DNA from: an uncultured Clostridium sp.
GTDB lineage: Bacteria > Bacillota > Clostridia > TANB77 > CAG-508
Reading direction: 5' to 3'
DNA: 13,715 nt
Assembly (NCBI GenBank): GCA_900557045.1
Contig: USQY01000047.1
Location: forward strand, 1-13,715
Shown here: positions 1 through 8,084 of the stretch, one piece after another
How the letters are laid out: each line of letters starts with the position of its first letter
Position numbering within the stretch: position 1 is the first letter of the stretch
Notes under the pieces: generated by a model
What the model saw: only the letters and a program-made list of their open reading frames with translations
What the model was told of the DNA's origin: nothing
The model's database searches: none
Program-made: the position numbers and the translations under genes

Positions 1-1634
1 TTGTAATGTTGTTTTGTCTGATGTAATTTAAAATCCAATATGGATAGATTTATAGTTCAATCTTAATTGTAATGTTGTTTTGTCTGATGTAATTTAAAAT
101 CCAATATGGATAGATTTATAGTTCAATCTTAATTGTAATGTTGTTTTGTCTGATGTAATTTAAAATCCAATATGGATAGATTTATAGGATTTCTATATCG
201 CCGCTGGCGACAGGTGGCGGCTATTTAAAATCCAATATGGATAGATTTATAGACACACACAGTAGCAAGAACATCAATCAAATCCGTATTTAAAATCCAA
301 TATGGATAGATTTATAGGGACTATTTCAAGCTCTACGGCTTGCGAGTTTATACATTTAAAATCCAATATGGATAGATTTATAGCCGCAATATGGTATAAT
401 TAACTCGCATTCTGTATAATTTAAAATCCAATATGGATAGATTTATAGTATCAACAGCATAAAAATCACTACATATAAATCAGCATTTAAAATCCAATAT
501 GGATAGATTTATAGGATTAAATTTATAATTCTGTGACGGGAAGTCAGAAAAATTTAAAATCCAATATGGATAGATTTATAGATTCAGATTAGTTGCAACA
601 ACTGCAAAATTACAATGATTTAAAATCCAATATGGATAGATTTATAGTCGTTTCCGTTTTCAATCAGTGAATAATTCTCAATATTTAAAATCCAATATGG
701 ATAGATTTATAGCGAAGAATTTATTTTACTTAACAAAATTTTTCAAGGATTTAAAATCCAATATGGATAGATTTATAGTATATCGTTTTTATGTGATTTT
801 GTTTTTGATGAACTATTTAAAATCCAATATGGATAGATTTATAGTGCCGTGTTAATCGTTTTGCCCGCTAACTCATTAATATTTAAAATCCAATATGGAT
901 AGATTTATAGAAAACGGTTGTTCAATAATTCCAAAGGCGAATGAAAATTTAAAATCCAATATGGATAGATTTATAGTGTATTAACATAATATAAGCCGTA
1001 TTTTTCACCGTTATTTAAAATCCAATATGGATAGATTTATAGAATCAATCACTATTATTACAGATACAGAAAAAGCAGATTTAAAATCCAATATGGATAG
1101 ATTTATAGCGCATATGCACCGTAATCATTTTCAAAATCATAAAAATTTAAAATCCAATATGGATAGATTTATAGTTCTTCTTTGTTTTTGTATTGTACTC
1201 AACTTGTCCCATTTAAAATCCAATATGGATAGATTTATAGCAGAACAGAGCCATTCTCGATTTAATCGAGTTCGATATTTAAAATCCAATATGGATAGAT
1301 TTATAGAAAATACTGTTGAATATCAATCAATGTTTGCAGCGTATTTAAAATCCAATATGGATAGATTTATAGCGGCAAAATCTTCTAACGTAACCCGTTT
1401 TTGTCAGATTTAAAATCCAATATGGATAGATTTATAGCTGCTCATTTCTTACAAAATAATCAATCATTTCTTATTTAAAATCCAATATGGATAGATTTAT
1501 AGTAAACATCTGTTCAAATAGTTAGCATCAATGGATTTATTTAAAATCCAATATGGATAGATTTATAGGTCATTTTCCGCACTTGAGCATTTAAAAGAAA
1601 TTTGATTTAAAATCCAATATGGATAGATTTATAG
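1..1634 (-). CRISPR. Type I-B CRISPR array, 25 repeats in view, continues off the left edge
   Basis: Twenty-five identical 30-bp repeats start at 26, 92, 158, 223, 288, 354, 419, 485, 552, 618, 683, 749, 815, 881, 947, 1013, 1079, 1145, 1211, 1277, 1343, 1408, 1473, 1539 and 1605. They enclose 24 complete spacers of 35-37 nt plus a partial one at 1-25. I read the array on the minus strand: the leader and cas2 lie at its right end, and in that sense the repeat has a 5-bp hairpin (ATCCA, loop TAT, TGGAT) followed by TTTAAAT, giving an 8-nt 5' handle TTTTAAAT after Cas6 cleavage. This resembles the AAAT-ending handles of clostridial I-B systems. The first two complete spacers and the visible part of the partial one are identical. 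No repeat is degenerate in view, so the true trailer end is outside the window. Confidence 0.98.
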
Positions 1635-1651
1635 CCGTGGGATAAAATGAT

Positions 1652-1757
1652 AAGTAATCATCGGCATTTTTCTGTGCTGTTTTGTCGATATACCAAATAT
1701 TTATCAAATATTACTGTCATTTCAATATACCAAAAGCAACTATACCGATGATTACTT
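1652..1757. repeat. 13-bp inverted repeat in the CRISPR leader
   Basis: AAGTAATCATCGG at 1652-1664 is the exact reverse complement of CCGATGATTACTT at 1745-1757, separated by 80 bp. The left arm ends 17 bp from the first repeat. It may be a protein binding pair used in spacer integration or transcription; no function is proven. Confidence 0.75.
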
Positions 1758-1770
1758 GATTTTTAGGTTC

Positions 1771-1810
1771 TGTCAACCTGCCGGGGGTTTTGTGCTATGT
1801 CAGGTCGACA
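1771..1810. other. Imperfect hairpin between cas2 and the leader
   Basis: TGTCAACCTG (1771-1780) pairs with CAGGTCGACA (1801-1810) in 9 of 10 positions, around a G-rich 20-nt loop. It lies just past the cas2 stop, so it could end or attenuate the cas transcript before the leader. On the minus strand it lacks a following T-tract, so it is not a standard intrinsic terminator. Confidence 0.45.
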
Positions 1811-1819
1811 ATAAAAGCG

Positions 1820-2098
1820 TTACAAAAAATTTGATGTTTTATCATCCGTTTTTCCAAGAAAATCTTTATTCATCCACCGTTCTTCACGGGTATGAAACAT
1901 TATTACCGAATCCTTGTCTTTTCTGATATAAACATCAAGTTCTTTTTGCAAAGCAAGTGAGTTTGCTTTACTTAAGTTTCCTTCAAAAACAGAGTTTTGA
2001 ATATGTACAAGATATTTTTTGCAAATCTTAAATACCTTTGGAAGTATTTTTCTGCCCTTTTCATCACATATTATATCATATACAAGAATTACATACAA
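1820..2098 (-). CDS. cas2: CRISPR-associated endonuclease Cas2
   Basis: A 92-residue protein of the usual Cas2 length. Cas2 forms the dimeric core of the Cas1-Cas2 integrase that captures spacers. The N-terminus has the ferredoxin-fold first strand with the conserved aspartate (YVILVYDI, Asp8), and the middle (HIQNSVFEGNLS) matches the family pattern. The start is a TTG codon: the only nearby ATG (2094) is out of frame, and the frame opens just after the cas1 stop, 3 bp upstream. The GGTGG in the cas1 end serves as ribosome binding site, so translation is coupled to cas1. It is the last gene of the operon, next to the leader. Identification is firm; the start is well supported but not certain. 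Confidence 0.95.
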   Translation of the reverse strand: MYVILVYDIICDEKGRKILPKVFKICKKYLVHIQNSVFEGNLSKANSLALQKELDVYIRKDKDSVIMFHTREERWMNKDFLGKTDDKTSNFL

Positions 2099-2101
2099 TA
2101 T

Positions 2102-3094
2102 TTACCACCACATTTCAAAGCCTTTATATTCTTTTTCTCCTATAATGTGCTTTATCAGTTTATAAAGTTCAAGTCTGATTAAGAATTGATAAGATACATT
2201 TTTATTAAGTTCTTTGTGAAAAATAGTTGTCTTTAATTTCTCGTCAAATTCAGATGTAATTATTCGTGACGCTCTTTCGGTAAGCTGCAAACCGTTAAGT
2301 CCTTCTACAAAACTGCTTTCTGTTATTTGTTTTCGATTAAGCAAAGAAAAGATCAGACGATCCGCAATCAGCGGTTTGAAAATTTCCGAAACATCAAGTG
2401 CAAGAGAATATCGCCTTGTACCCGGCTGATGAAGATAGCTTATTGTAGGATTAAGTTGGGTTTTATAAATTTCCGCCAGAGTTTTTGTATATACAAGAGA
2501 ATTGACATATGAAATAAGGCTGTTAATCATATTGTCGGCAGGATGATAAACTCTTTTATCAAATTCAATATTCTGATCAATAATTACATTCCACGCTTTG
2601 TAATATTCCTGACGAATATTACCTTCAATTCCCATCAACTCTTCTATGGTTTCTACATCTGCAAGTTTTCTCCTCAAATTTTCAATAGCAGCCATTTGCT
2701 CTGACACATTCTTGCCTCTGCCGTTGTAGTATCTTAAGTTTCTGTAAATATTATAAGACGCAGCAACTATAAATTCTCTTGCTATTGATAATCTGTTTGA
2801 ATAGTCGCCGTAAGCAAGCACTTGCTTAACCAAAAGCTGACCTGCAAGTTTTGTTTCCTTTGGGCAAAAACTTCCTATGTAAAATTGATAGTAATTGAAG
2901 AAATGTACAAGTATTTCGTATTTTGAAAATAAGTTCAGCAATTTAGATGTGACCGTTATTTCATTCATAATATAAATTTCTTTAATATTTTCTATCGGAA
3001 GATCTTTTACATTTCCGTCAATTGCAGTAAATCTTAATGTGTTGTCTTTTTGAGTTAAATTGCCTGACGAATATATGTAATAACTTTCCTGCAT
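2102..3094 (-). CDS. cas1: CRISPR-associated endonuclease Cas1, type I-B
   Basis: A 330-residue protein of normal Cas1 length. Cas1 is the metal-dependent integrase subunit that joins new spacers to the leader-proximal repeat. The N-terminal beta domain (about 1-90) is followed by the helical catalytic domain. Conserved acidic and histidine residues are visible: Glu157 (GIEGNIRQ), His222 (YLHQPG) and Asp234/Glu237 (LALDVSEIFKP). GAGGTG lies a few bases before the ATG and overlaps the cas4 stop codon, so the two genes are translationally coupled. Cas1, Cas2 and the adjacent Cas4 should form the adaptation module, with Cas4 choosing PAM-proper prespacers. No active-site residue appears lost. 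Confidence 0.97.
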   Translation of the reverse strand: MQESYYIYSSGNLTQKDNTLRFTAIDGNVKDLPIENIKEIYIMNEITVTSKLLNLFSKYEILVHFFNYYQFYIGSFCPKETKLAGQLLVKQVLAYGDYSNRLSIAREFIVAASYNIYRNLRYYNGRGKNVSEQMAAIENLRRKLADVETIEELMGIEGNIRQEYYKAWNVIIDQNIEFDKRVYHPADNMINSLISYVNSLVYTKTLAEIYKTQLNPTISYLHQPGTRRYSLALDVSEIFKPLIADRLIFSLLNRKQITESSFVEGLNGLQLTERASRIITSEFDEKLKTTIFHKELNKNVSYQFLIRLELYKLIKHIIGEKEYKGFEMWW

Positions 3095-3103
3095 TTTATC
3101 ACC

Positions 3104-3601
3104 TCAAATACAGCACAAATCATAGTAAGCACATGATTTGCAAATTCTTTTACTTTCAAATTTTGGCGGCAAAGCAGCCGATATAATTTTTACTATATCA
3201 GCTGCCGCACTTTCAAGCTCTCTTTCATCTTCTTCGCTAAGTTCAACATTAAGACTTTGCTTTAGCAAAGGATAATCAATTCTGCCTTTTATTCCCTCTA
3301 CCCCACGCTTTTTCAGATAATAAAGATAGTATTTAAGTTGAGCAATACCCGCTTCCTCTATCTTTCTGCTTTTCTTTACCTCATGTAAAAGTTTATGCTC
3401 GGTAATAAAATCAATATTGATTGTGTTGTCGATCATAATATGTTTTTTCTTTTGCTTATAAGTAGTTTCATCTATAAGTTTTCCAATTTTGACATTTTCG
3501 TTTTCACTTTCCATTGCCAAACCGTTTGAAAAATACCACAGCTTTCTTTTACAAACATAGTAATAATAAATATGCATACCCGAAATATTATTTTCGTCCA
3601 T
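3104..3601 (-). CDS. cas4: CRISPR-associated exonuclease Cas4
   Basis: A small RecB-like nuclease with an iron-sulfur cluster, which trims prespacers and selects their PAM for Cas1-Cas2. The cluster cysteines are visible: one in YYYYVCKRKLW near the N-terminus and three at the extreme C-terminus (ICKSCAYYDLC). Between them lie the nuclease motif HEVKKSRK and the QLKYYLYYLKK motif (QxxxY type). Two ATG codons compete. The ATG at 3607 directly abuts GAGGT, whereas the one at 3601 sits 6 bases after it, so I choose 3601 (165 residues, starting MDENN). The GAGGT overlaps the cas3 stop codon. Choosing 3607 would add only Met-Ile. Confidence 0.95.
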   Translation of the reverse strand: MDENNISGMHIYYYYVCKRKLWYFSNGLAMESENENVKIGKLIDETTYKQKKKHIMIDNTINIDFITEHKLLHEVKKSRKIEEAGIAQLKYYLYYLKKRGVEGIKGRIDYPLLKQSLNVELSEEDERELESAAADIVKIISAALPPKFESKRICKSCAYYDLCCI

Positions 3602-3610
3602 AATCATACC

Positions 3611-5818
3611 TCATATAAAATTATCAGGTTCTCCGTTATCATCAGATTTATCTTGCTTTTTGGCTTTCTTTTCCTTATCAAATCTGATGCCGCATTCGGA
3701 ATCATAACTGCTGTTAATAACAGGTAATTCAGTATATGGCATTTTTAATTTTTTTATTTCGTAATCGTCTATTCTGAATTTAGGTACGGAAACCGTGAAG
3801 CCAAGTATTTCTTCGTTTGCCTTAAGTTTATCATCTCTTGAATAAGTATCTGATTTTAAAACATCCAAAGCTTTTTCTATGGCACTCTCATTTTGATTAT
3901 AAACATCAATCGGCACAGCGTCACTTCTGTCAATACTTCTTATTCCATCTTTTTTAAGAGAGAGATAATCGACATTTTCTTTATAATATTTATAAATTTT
4001 ACGATATTCTTGAAAATATTTTGATTTTTCGATTTTTTCAACCGAAAGGTACTCATCTATAAGTTCTTTTTTAAGAACTTCAGAGATAATTCCGTCAACG
4101 CTTAAAATCGCCTGTTTTGACAACGAATGAATAGCATCGTCAACAAAACGATGTGCATTACCTTGAATTTCAGTAAATACAAAACAATTGGAAGATGAAA
4201 AGTCTTTATTACCCTTTCTGTTTACTCTGCCAAAGCGTTGGAACAGGGAAAATAAATCCGATAACTCGGTAATAAGAATATCAAAATCAATGTCAAGACT
4301 TGCTTCGACTACGGATGTTGAAATCCATATTTCAGGTATATTCATACTTTCGTTAGTTTTTTCAGAGGCTGCCAAAATCGCATTTTCTTTAGTTTTTCTG
4401 TCATTTTTTGTAAAATTGGAATGAAACAGATTTACACTTGCGTTAATATCCGAATTTTTTATTTCGGTATACATCTTATTTGCAATATCAATTGAATTGC
4501 AAACGACAAGATATTTTTTTACTTTATCGCATATTGTATCATCAAATATTTTTATAATATCGTCAGACTGCAAGTTTTTTTCATATACTTTTACATTATG
4601 CCTTAGCTTTCCTTTATCAGAAAAATCGGATGTTTTTACATCTGTTCCGAGTATTTTTTCAATCTCGTTCCTTACAAACGGAGGCAAAGTTGCGGTAATT
4701 ACAGCCACTTTACCACCCAAAGTATGAATCATCTCAATTGCATAAATAATTGCAGCCAAAACATCAGGTGAATACATCTGTATCTCATCAATAATAAACT
4801 TTGAATATGACGCTACCGCAAGTTTGTATTCATAACCTGCATATTTCAATGCAAAGTCAAATATCTGATCAGGCGTACAAATTGTAATCGGAAGTGCAAG
4901 CTGTTTACTGCATTGTGCATACGCAAAATCATAATTTTTTCCGCTAATTATTGAATCTTCCAAATAATAGGATTTCATATCGGAGTGAACAAGTGCCACT
5001 CTTTCCTTGTAATCTTCTTGAGAATTATCTCCGCAAAGTTTTTTAATTCTTTCGTACATCGCATTGATAGCTGTTTTTAACGGCAAAACGAAAAAGCATT
5101 TATTGTCCCCGCACCAAAGCAATCCCGCCTCGGTTTTGCCCATACCTGTAGGTGCGGTTACAATTAAATTGCTGTCGGTATTTTTAATGCAAAATTCTTG
5201 CAATTCATTGTAATGTATATTTCGGGTATTTTTCCAATTGTTTAAAGACTCAGTCAAAAAATCGTTGACCTTTTCGCAGTCAAGACCTGCACTTGCACTG
5301 TAATCGCATTTATGTAAAAGACCTTTTAATAAAACAGCGTATTGTTTTTCTTCATCAGAAAGTTCGGTTTCAAATAAAGCTTTGATTTTCTTAATATTTC
5401 TCTTCATTTTATTGTAAGAGTTTGTATCAAAGCCAAATTCAGCAAGGAATTTTTCTATAAGCTCACGGTTTTCTTTAAACACTGTAACAGGAGAGTCTTT
5501 GTTATAGTGATGATAAAGCACAGCAAAATATACGCTTATAGGTTTTATACATTCTGATTTATCAATAAAAAAAGTCGAAAGTATACTGTGTGGAATTTCT
5601 TGTTCAGGTTGAAAATTTCCGCCTTTAGTAATTCTTTTTTGAAATTGAGAATTTGCCTTACCGTTATCATGTTTTAAACATGAAACAAGTAAATCAGCGT
5701 ATAAATCATCAGATTTTATATAGCCGAGCTTATAGAGCAGTTTTGCCTGCTCTATAAGCTCATTTGAATGTTGTCCGATTGTTTTGTCGGGTTTTGCAAG
5801 TTTATCTTCTATATTCAT
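3611..5818 (-). CDS. cas3: CRISPR-associated helicase-nuclease Cas3 (HD domain at N-terminus)
   Basis: The 735-residue effector nuclease-helicase is recruited by DNA-bound Cascade to unwind and degrade targets. The N-terminal HD nuclease domain shows His17 (TIGQHSNEL), His50-Asp51 (CLKHDNGKA), His77 and His103-His104 (LYHHYNK). The superfamily 2 helicase follows with Walker A APTGMGKT (222-229), a DEIQ box (344-347), the TAT motif III (375-377) and motif VI QRFGRVNRKG (527-536). The C-terminal tail is lysine- and aspartate-rich. The start has GAGGT 7 bases upstream, overlapping the cas5 stop. All key residues are present, so interference should be active. HD and helicase are fused, as is usual in I-B. 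Confidence 0.97.
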   Translation of the reverse strand: MNIEDKLAKPDKTIGQHSNELIEQAKLLYKLGYIKSDDLYADLLVSCLKHDNGKANSQFQKRITKGGNFQPEQEIPHSILSTFFIDKSECIKPISVYFAVLYHHYNKDSPVTVFKENRELIEKFLAEFGFDTNSYNKMKRNIKKIKALFETELSDEEKQYAVLLKGLLHKCDYSASAGLDCEKVNDFLTESLNNWKNTRNIHYNELQEFCIKNTDSNLIVTAPTGMGKTEAGLLWCGDNKCFFVLPLKTAINAMYERIKKLCGDNSQEDYKERVALVHSDMKSYYLEDSIISGKNYDFAYAQCSKQLALPITICTPDQIFDFALKYAGYEYKLAVASYSKFIIDEIQMYSPDVLAAIIYAIEMIHTLGGKVAVITATLPPFVRNEIEKILGTDVKTSDFSDKGKLRHNVKVYEKNLQSDDIIKIFDDTICDKVKKYLVVCNSIDIANKMYTEIKNSDINASVNLFHSNFTKNDRKTKENAILAASEKTNESMNIPEIWISTSVVEASLDIDFDILITELSDLFSLFQRFGRVNRKGNKDFSSSNCFVFTEIQGNAHRFVDDAIHSLSKQAILSVDGIISEVLKKELIDEYLSVEKIEKSKYFQEYRKIYKYYKENVDYLSLKKDGIRSIDRSDAVPIDVYNQNESAIEKALDVLKSDTYSRDDKLKANEEILGFTVSVPKFRIDDYEIKKLKMPYTELPVINSSYDSECGIRFDKEKKAKKQDKSDDNGEPDNFI

Positions 5819-5828
5819 TACAAATACC

Positions 5829-6893
5829 TCAAGCTAAAAACACTGAATATATACCGTTCTCGGTTTTGTCAAGCATTATGCCTTTACAACCGTTTTCAAT
5901 ATAGTTAAGTTGACAGAAAATAATAGGTACACGATTAAACACTCGTTTTCTCATACCGCCCTTTAACTGCACTGTTTTGTAATCCTTAGGCATTAAATAT
6001 TTTGTACCGCCTGTGTATCCGCCTTCCGTTTTAGAGATTATATCCATATCGTCTTTATTAATTTCGAGATACTCGACAGGCATATAAACATCAAAATCAG
6101 TTTCTCCGTAATCGACATCTTCGTCAACATCAAAAAGCTCTGTTTCCGCACACTCAAGAACTTCTACAAAATCCTCTCCTCTGCCGATTGCAGTAAGATT
6201 TCCGATATTATCCATAATATCATTCATAGTATTTTCATCTGCAACTATATGAATGATAAGTTCAATATCGCAGAGAAGTTCATAATACTTAGGGCCTTTT
6301 GCAAGCGTTCTGAAATGGGAATACGGAATAGTATACTTTACCTTTTCGTACTCATCATACACAGCCTTTATATGCTTAATACGCTTATCAAATTCTTTTA
6401 CTTCTTCGGCAGAAATATTTTCATCGGCTTTCATTTCTTTGAGCCGAGTTTTCATTTTATTAATGATTTTTTTATGCTTGTCGATTCTGCGTTTTGTACG
6501 CTTTAAAAAGCGGTATTCTTCAAGCAATTTTTCATTAATTACATTAATTGTAATGCCTTTTTCAAAGCTGTTTCCTTGAGCCTTTTGTGCAGTAGCCACA
6601 ACCTGATATGCACTTGAAAGCATATCGGGATTTTTCATTTTTACAAGCAAATTTCTGTCATCATTAAGACTGTTAAGAAAACAATCGTCCTTATACATTT
6701 TTGCTTTTAGAGAACCGTACTTTCCCTGTACGCTTACTTGCATAGGATGATAAGATGTATAACCGCAAGCCTTATGAAGTGCTCCGATAACAGTTGAATA
6801 CGGCGGTAAAGGAAATGTCATACGGTTTTGTACAGTTTCTTCTTTTTTGTAATTTGCACTGTTTTGTTTTATATGAAGTCTAATTGCTTTCAT
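5829..6893 (-). CDS. cas5: Cascade subunit Cas5, type I-B, with long coiled-coil insertion
   Basis: Cas5 caps the 5' handle of the crRNA in the Cascade complex and works with Cas8 in PAM recognition. The Cas5 signature is clear near the N-terminus (MTFPLPPYSTVIGALHKA, about residues 25-42), and a glycine-rich loop GNLTAIGRGEDFVEV lies at about 231-245. At 354 residues it is longer than compact Cas5 proteins of about 220-250. Most of the extra length is a highly charged Lys/Glu/Arg-rich stretch at about 125-185 that looks like a helical hairpin or coiled coil. It starts 12 bp after cas7, with a weak GGCGG ribosome binding site. Identity is secure; the role of the insertion is unknown. Confidence 0.93.
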   Translation of the reverse strand: MKAIRLHIKQNSANYKKEETVQNRMTFPLPPYSTVIGALHKACGYTSYHPMQVSVQGKYGSLKAKMYKDDCFLNSLNDDRNLLVKMKNPDMLSSAYQVVATAQKAQGNSFEKGITINVINEKLLEEYRFLKRTKRRIDKHKKIINKMKTRLKEMKADENISAEEVKEFDKRIKHIKAVYDEYEKVKYTIPYSHFRTLAKGPKYYELLCDIELIIHIVADENTMNDIMDNIGNLTAIGRGEDFVEVLECAETELFDVDEDVDYGETDFDVYMPVEYLEINKDDMDIISKTEGGYTGGTKYLMPKDYKTVQLKGGMRKRVFNRVPIIFCQLNYIENGCKGIMLDKTENGIYSVFLA

Positions 6894-6905
6894 ATTAATT
6901 CCGCC

Positions 6906-7784
6906 TTACTCTGAAAAATACTCTTTAACCTGACCTCTGAGATTTTCAAAAAATTCTGTCATACTTACAGGATTAAGTTCTCTTACAATTTCGTCCTCGT
7001 TTGAAAGCTCGCCGTTACGCATAAGTGCACAACTGTAACCTTGAGCAAGTTTTTCCTTAATCGGCTCTATAATAAGTCTTTTGCCTGAAACAGAAACCGC
7101 ATTTTCAAAAATATGTGTTTTTCTCGGTGAAAGACCGCCTACCACAAAAATCGGCTCTGCGTTATCAAGATTTCCTTTAACAACAAGTGAAAGATTTTCT
7201 ACTGCGTTAATAAGAGCAATTACTCTTTCGCACTTTTCTGCGTTATCTGCCTCTGCACCAAAGTTTTCGTCCTTACCGATTTTTTCAAGGTCAATTGTAA
7301 GACTGTAAATTTTAGATGACTTGTCATATTCATACTGATAAGGCATAAGACCGCAATCCTTTGCATTGTTTTGAACATTTAAACCATGTGCCATAGCATA
7401 ATTGGTTGCAAGGTAAAGGTTATTGTGAAAACGGGCATCATTAATAAACGGCTCTGTAGCAACAGCGTCTGTAAGATAGAAAGAACTGTTACGGATGTAT
7501 GTAACATCTTTTGTTGACATATATCCACCCTCAAGCGCACGGCATGTTGCGGCATTTACATCTTCATTAACAAGTTTTTGCATTGCTCCGTCGATTGATG
7601 TCTGTAAATCATCATAAAAACCCGACTGAACACAGATAGCGTTTTTAAGGCTCTCACGACTTCTTGTAGCGTACTCTTTTCCGCCTCTGAATACCTTTTG
7701 TACACTTGAAATATTACCGAGGCTTTCGCCGTAGTTGCTTGTCATATTTGCGATTACAGTTAATGTTAATGCTTTATTTTTCAT
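6906..7784 (-). CDS. cas7: Cascade backbone subunit Cas7 (Cst2/DevR family)
   Basis: A 292-residue RAMP protein expected in several copies along the crRNA, forming the Cascade backbone. It kinks the guide so that every sixth base is flipped out of pairing, which matters for the guide-target match described at 10043-10058. The N-terminus (LTLTVIANMTSNYGESLGN, residues 6-24) and the following FRGGKEYATRSRESLKNAI segment are typical of the Cst2/DevR Cas7 group, which assigns this locus to the Tneap branch of type I-B. AAGGAGA lies 8 bases before the ATG, the strongest ribosome binding site inside the operon, fitting the need for many copies of this subunit. No damage seen. Confidence 0.95.
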   Translation of the reverse strand: MKNKALTLTVIANMTSNYGESLGNISSVQKVFRGGKEYATRSRESLKNAICVQSGFYDDLQTSIDGAMQKLVNEDVNAATCRALEGGYMSTKDVTYIRNSSFYLTDAVATEPFINDARFHNNLYLATNYAMAHGLNVQNNAKDCGLMPYQYEYDKSSKIYSLTIDLEKIGKDENFGAEADNAEKCERVIALINAVENLSLVVKGNLDNAEPIFVVGGLSPRKTHIFENAVSVSGKRLIIEPIKEKLAQGYSCALMRNGELSNEDEIVRELNPVSMTEFFENLRGQVKEYFSE

Positions 7785-7802
7785 AATAAAATCTCCTTTA
7801 TA

Positions 7803-8084
7803 TTAGTTATTTTTTGAGCTTACTTCAATTAATGCGCTTGCAAAAGCAAATGCAAGATCTTTATTTTCTTCCGCATTTTCAAGAAATGTATAGAAAAATG
7901 AAAATTCCATTCCGACATAAGCAGACAAACTAAGTATAATCTCTTTTGCTCTGTCGTAATCATGTGCGCAAAGAGCACTGATTATTTTTTGCTTATATGA
8001 ATTAATTTTATTACTGCTTTTCATTTCAATTAGTTTTTTAGAAGTTAAAAATCCACAACTTTTTGCTGACTTAATTTCATCCAT
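7803..8084 (-). CDS. Probable internally translated small subunit Cas11b
   Basis: Inside cas8b and in the same frame, an ATG (8082-8084, Met372 of Cas8b) is preceded by AAAGGA at 8094-8099 with a 9-base gap, a good ribosome binding site in the middle of a gene. The 93-residue product (MDEIKSAKSCGFL... to the Cas8b C-terminus) looks entirely helical. Type I-B, I-C and I-D systems are known to make their Cascade small subunit (Cas11) by internal translation of the large-subunit gene, and no separate cas11 is seen here. The size is a little below the usual Cas11b, so a more upstream start (Met358) without a clear ribosome binding site is an alternative. Confidence 0.5.
   Translation of the reverse strand: MDEIKSAKSCGFLTSKKLIEMKSSNKINSYKQKIISALCAHDYDRAKEIILSLSAYVGMEFSFFYTFLENAEENKDLAFAFASALIEVSSKNN

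Larger units (their letters stand above)
1635..1819 (-). promoter_or_regulatory. CRISPR leader between cas2 and the array
   Basis: This non-coding 185-bp stretch separates the cas2 stop from the first (newest) repeat, where the leader that drives array transcription and directs spacer integration is expected. It contains a perfect 13-bp inverted repeat (1652-1664 with 1745-1757). Between its arms is a 10-bp direct repeat ATATACCAAA (1688-1697 and 1725-1734), which on the minus strand reads TTTGGTATAT and could serve as an extended -10 box. No -35 box is convincing, so the exact array promoter is unresolved. Nearest cas2 there is also an imperfect hairpin (1771-1810). Confidence 0.8.

Noticed and set aside
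667..1413. Two plus-strand open frames of 62 and 128 residues in the array
   Set aside because: They consist of the translated CRISPR repeat (LKSNMDRFI) at regular intervals and have no ribosome binding site; they are array sequence.
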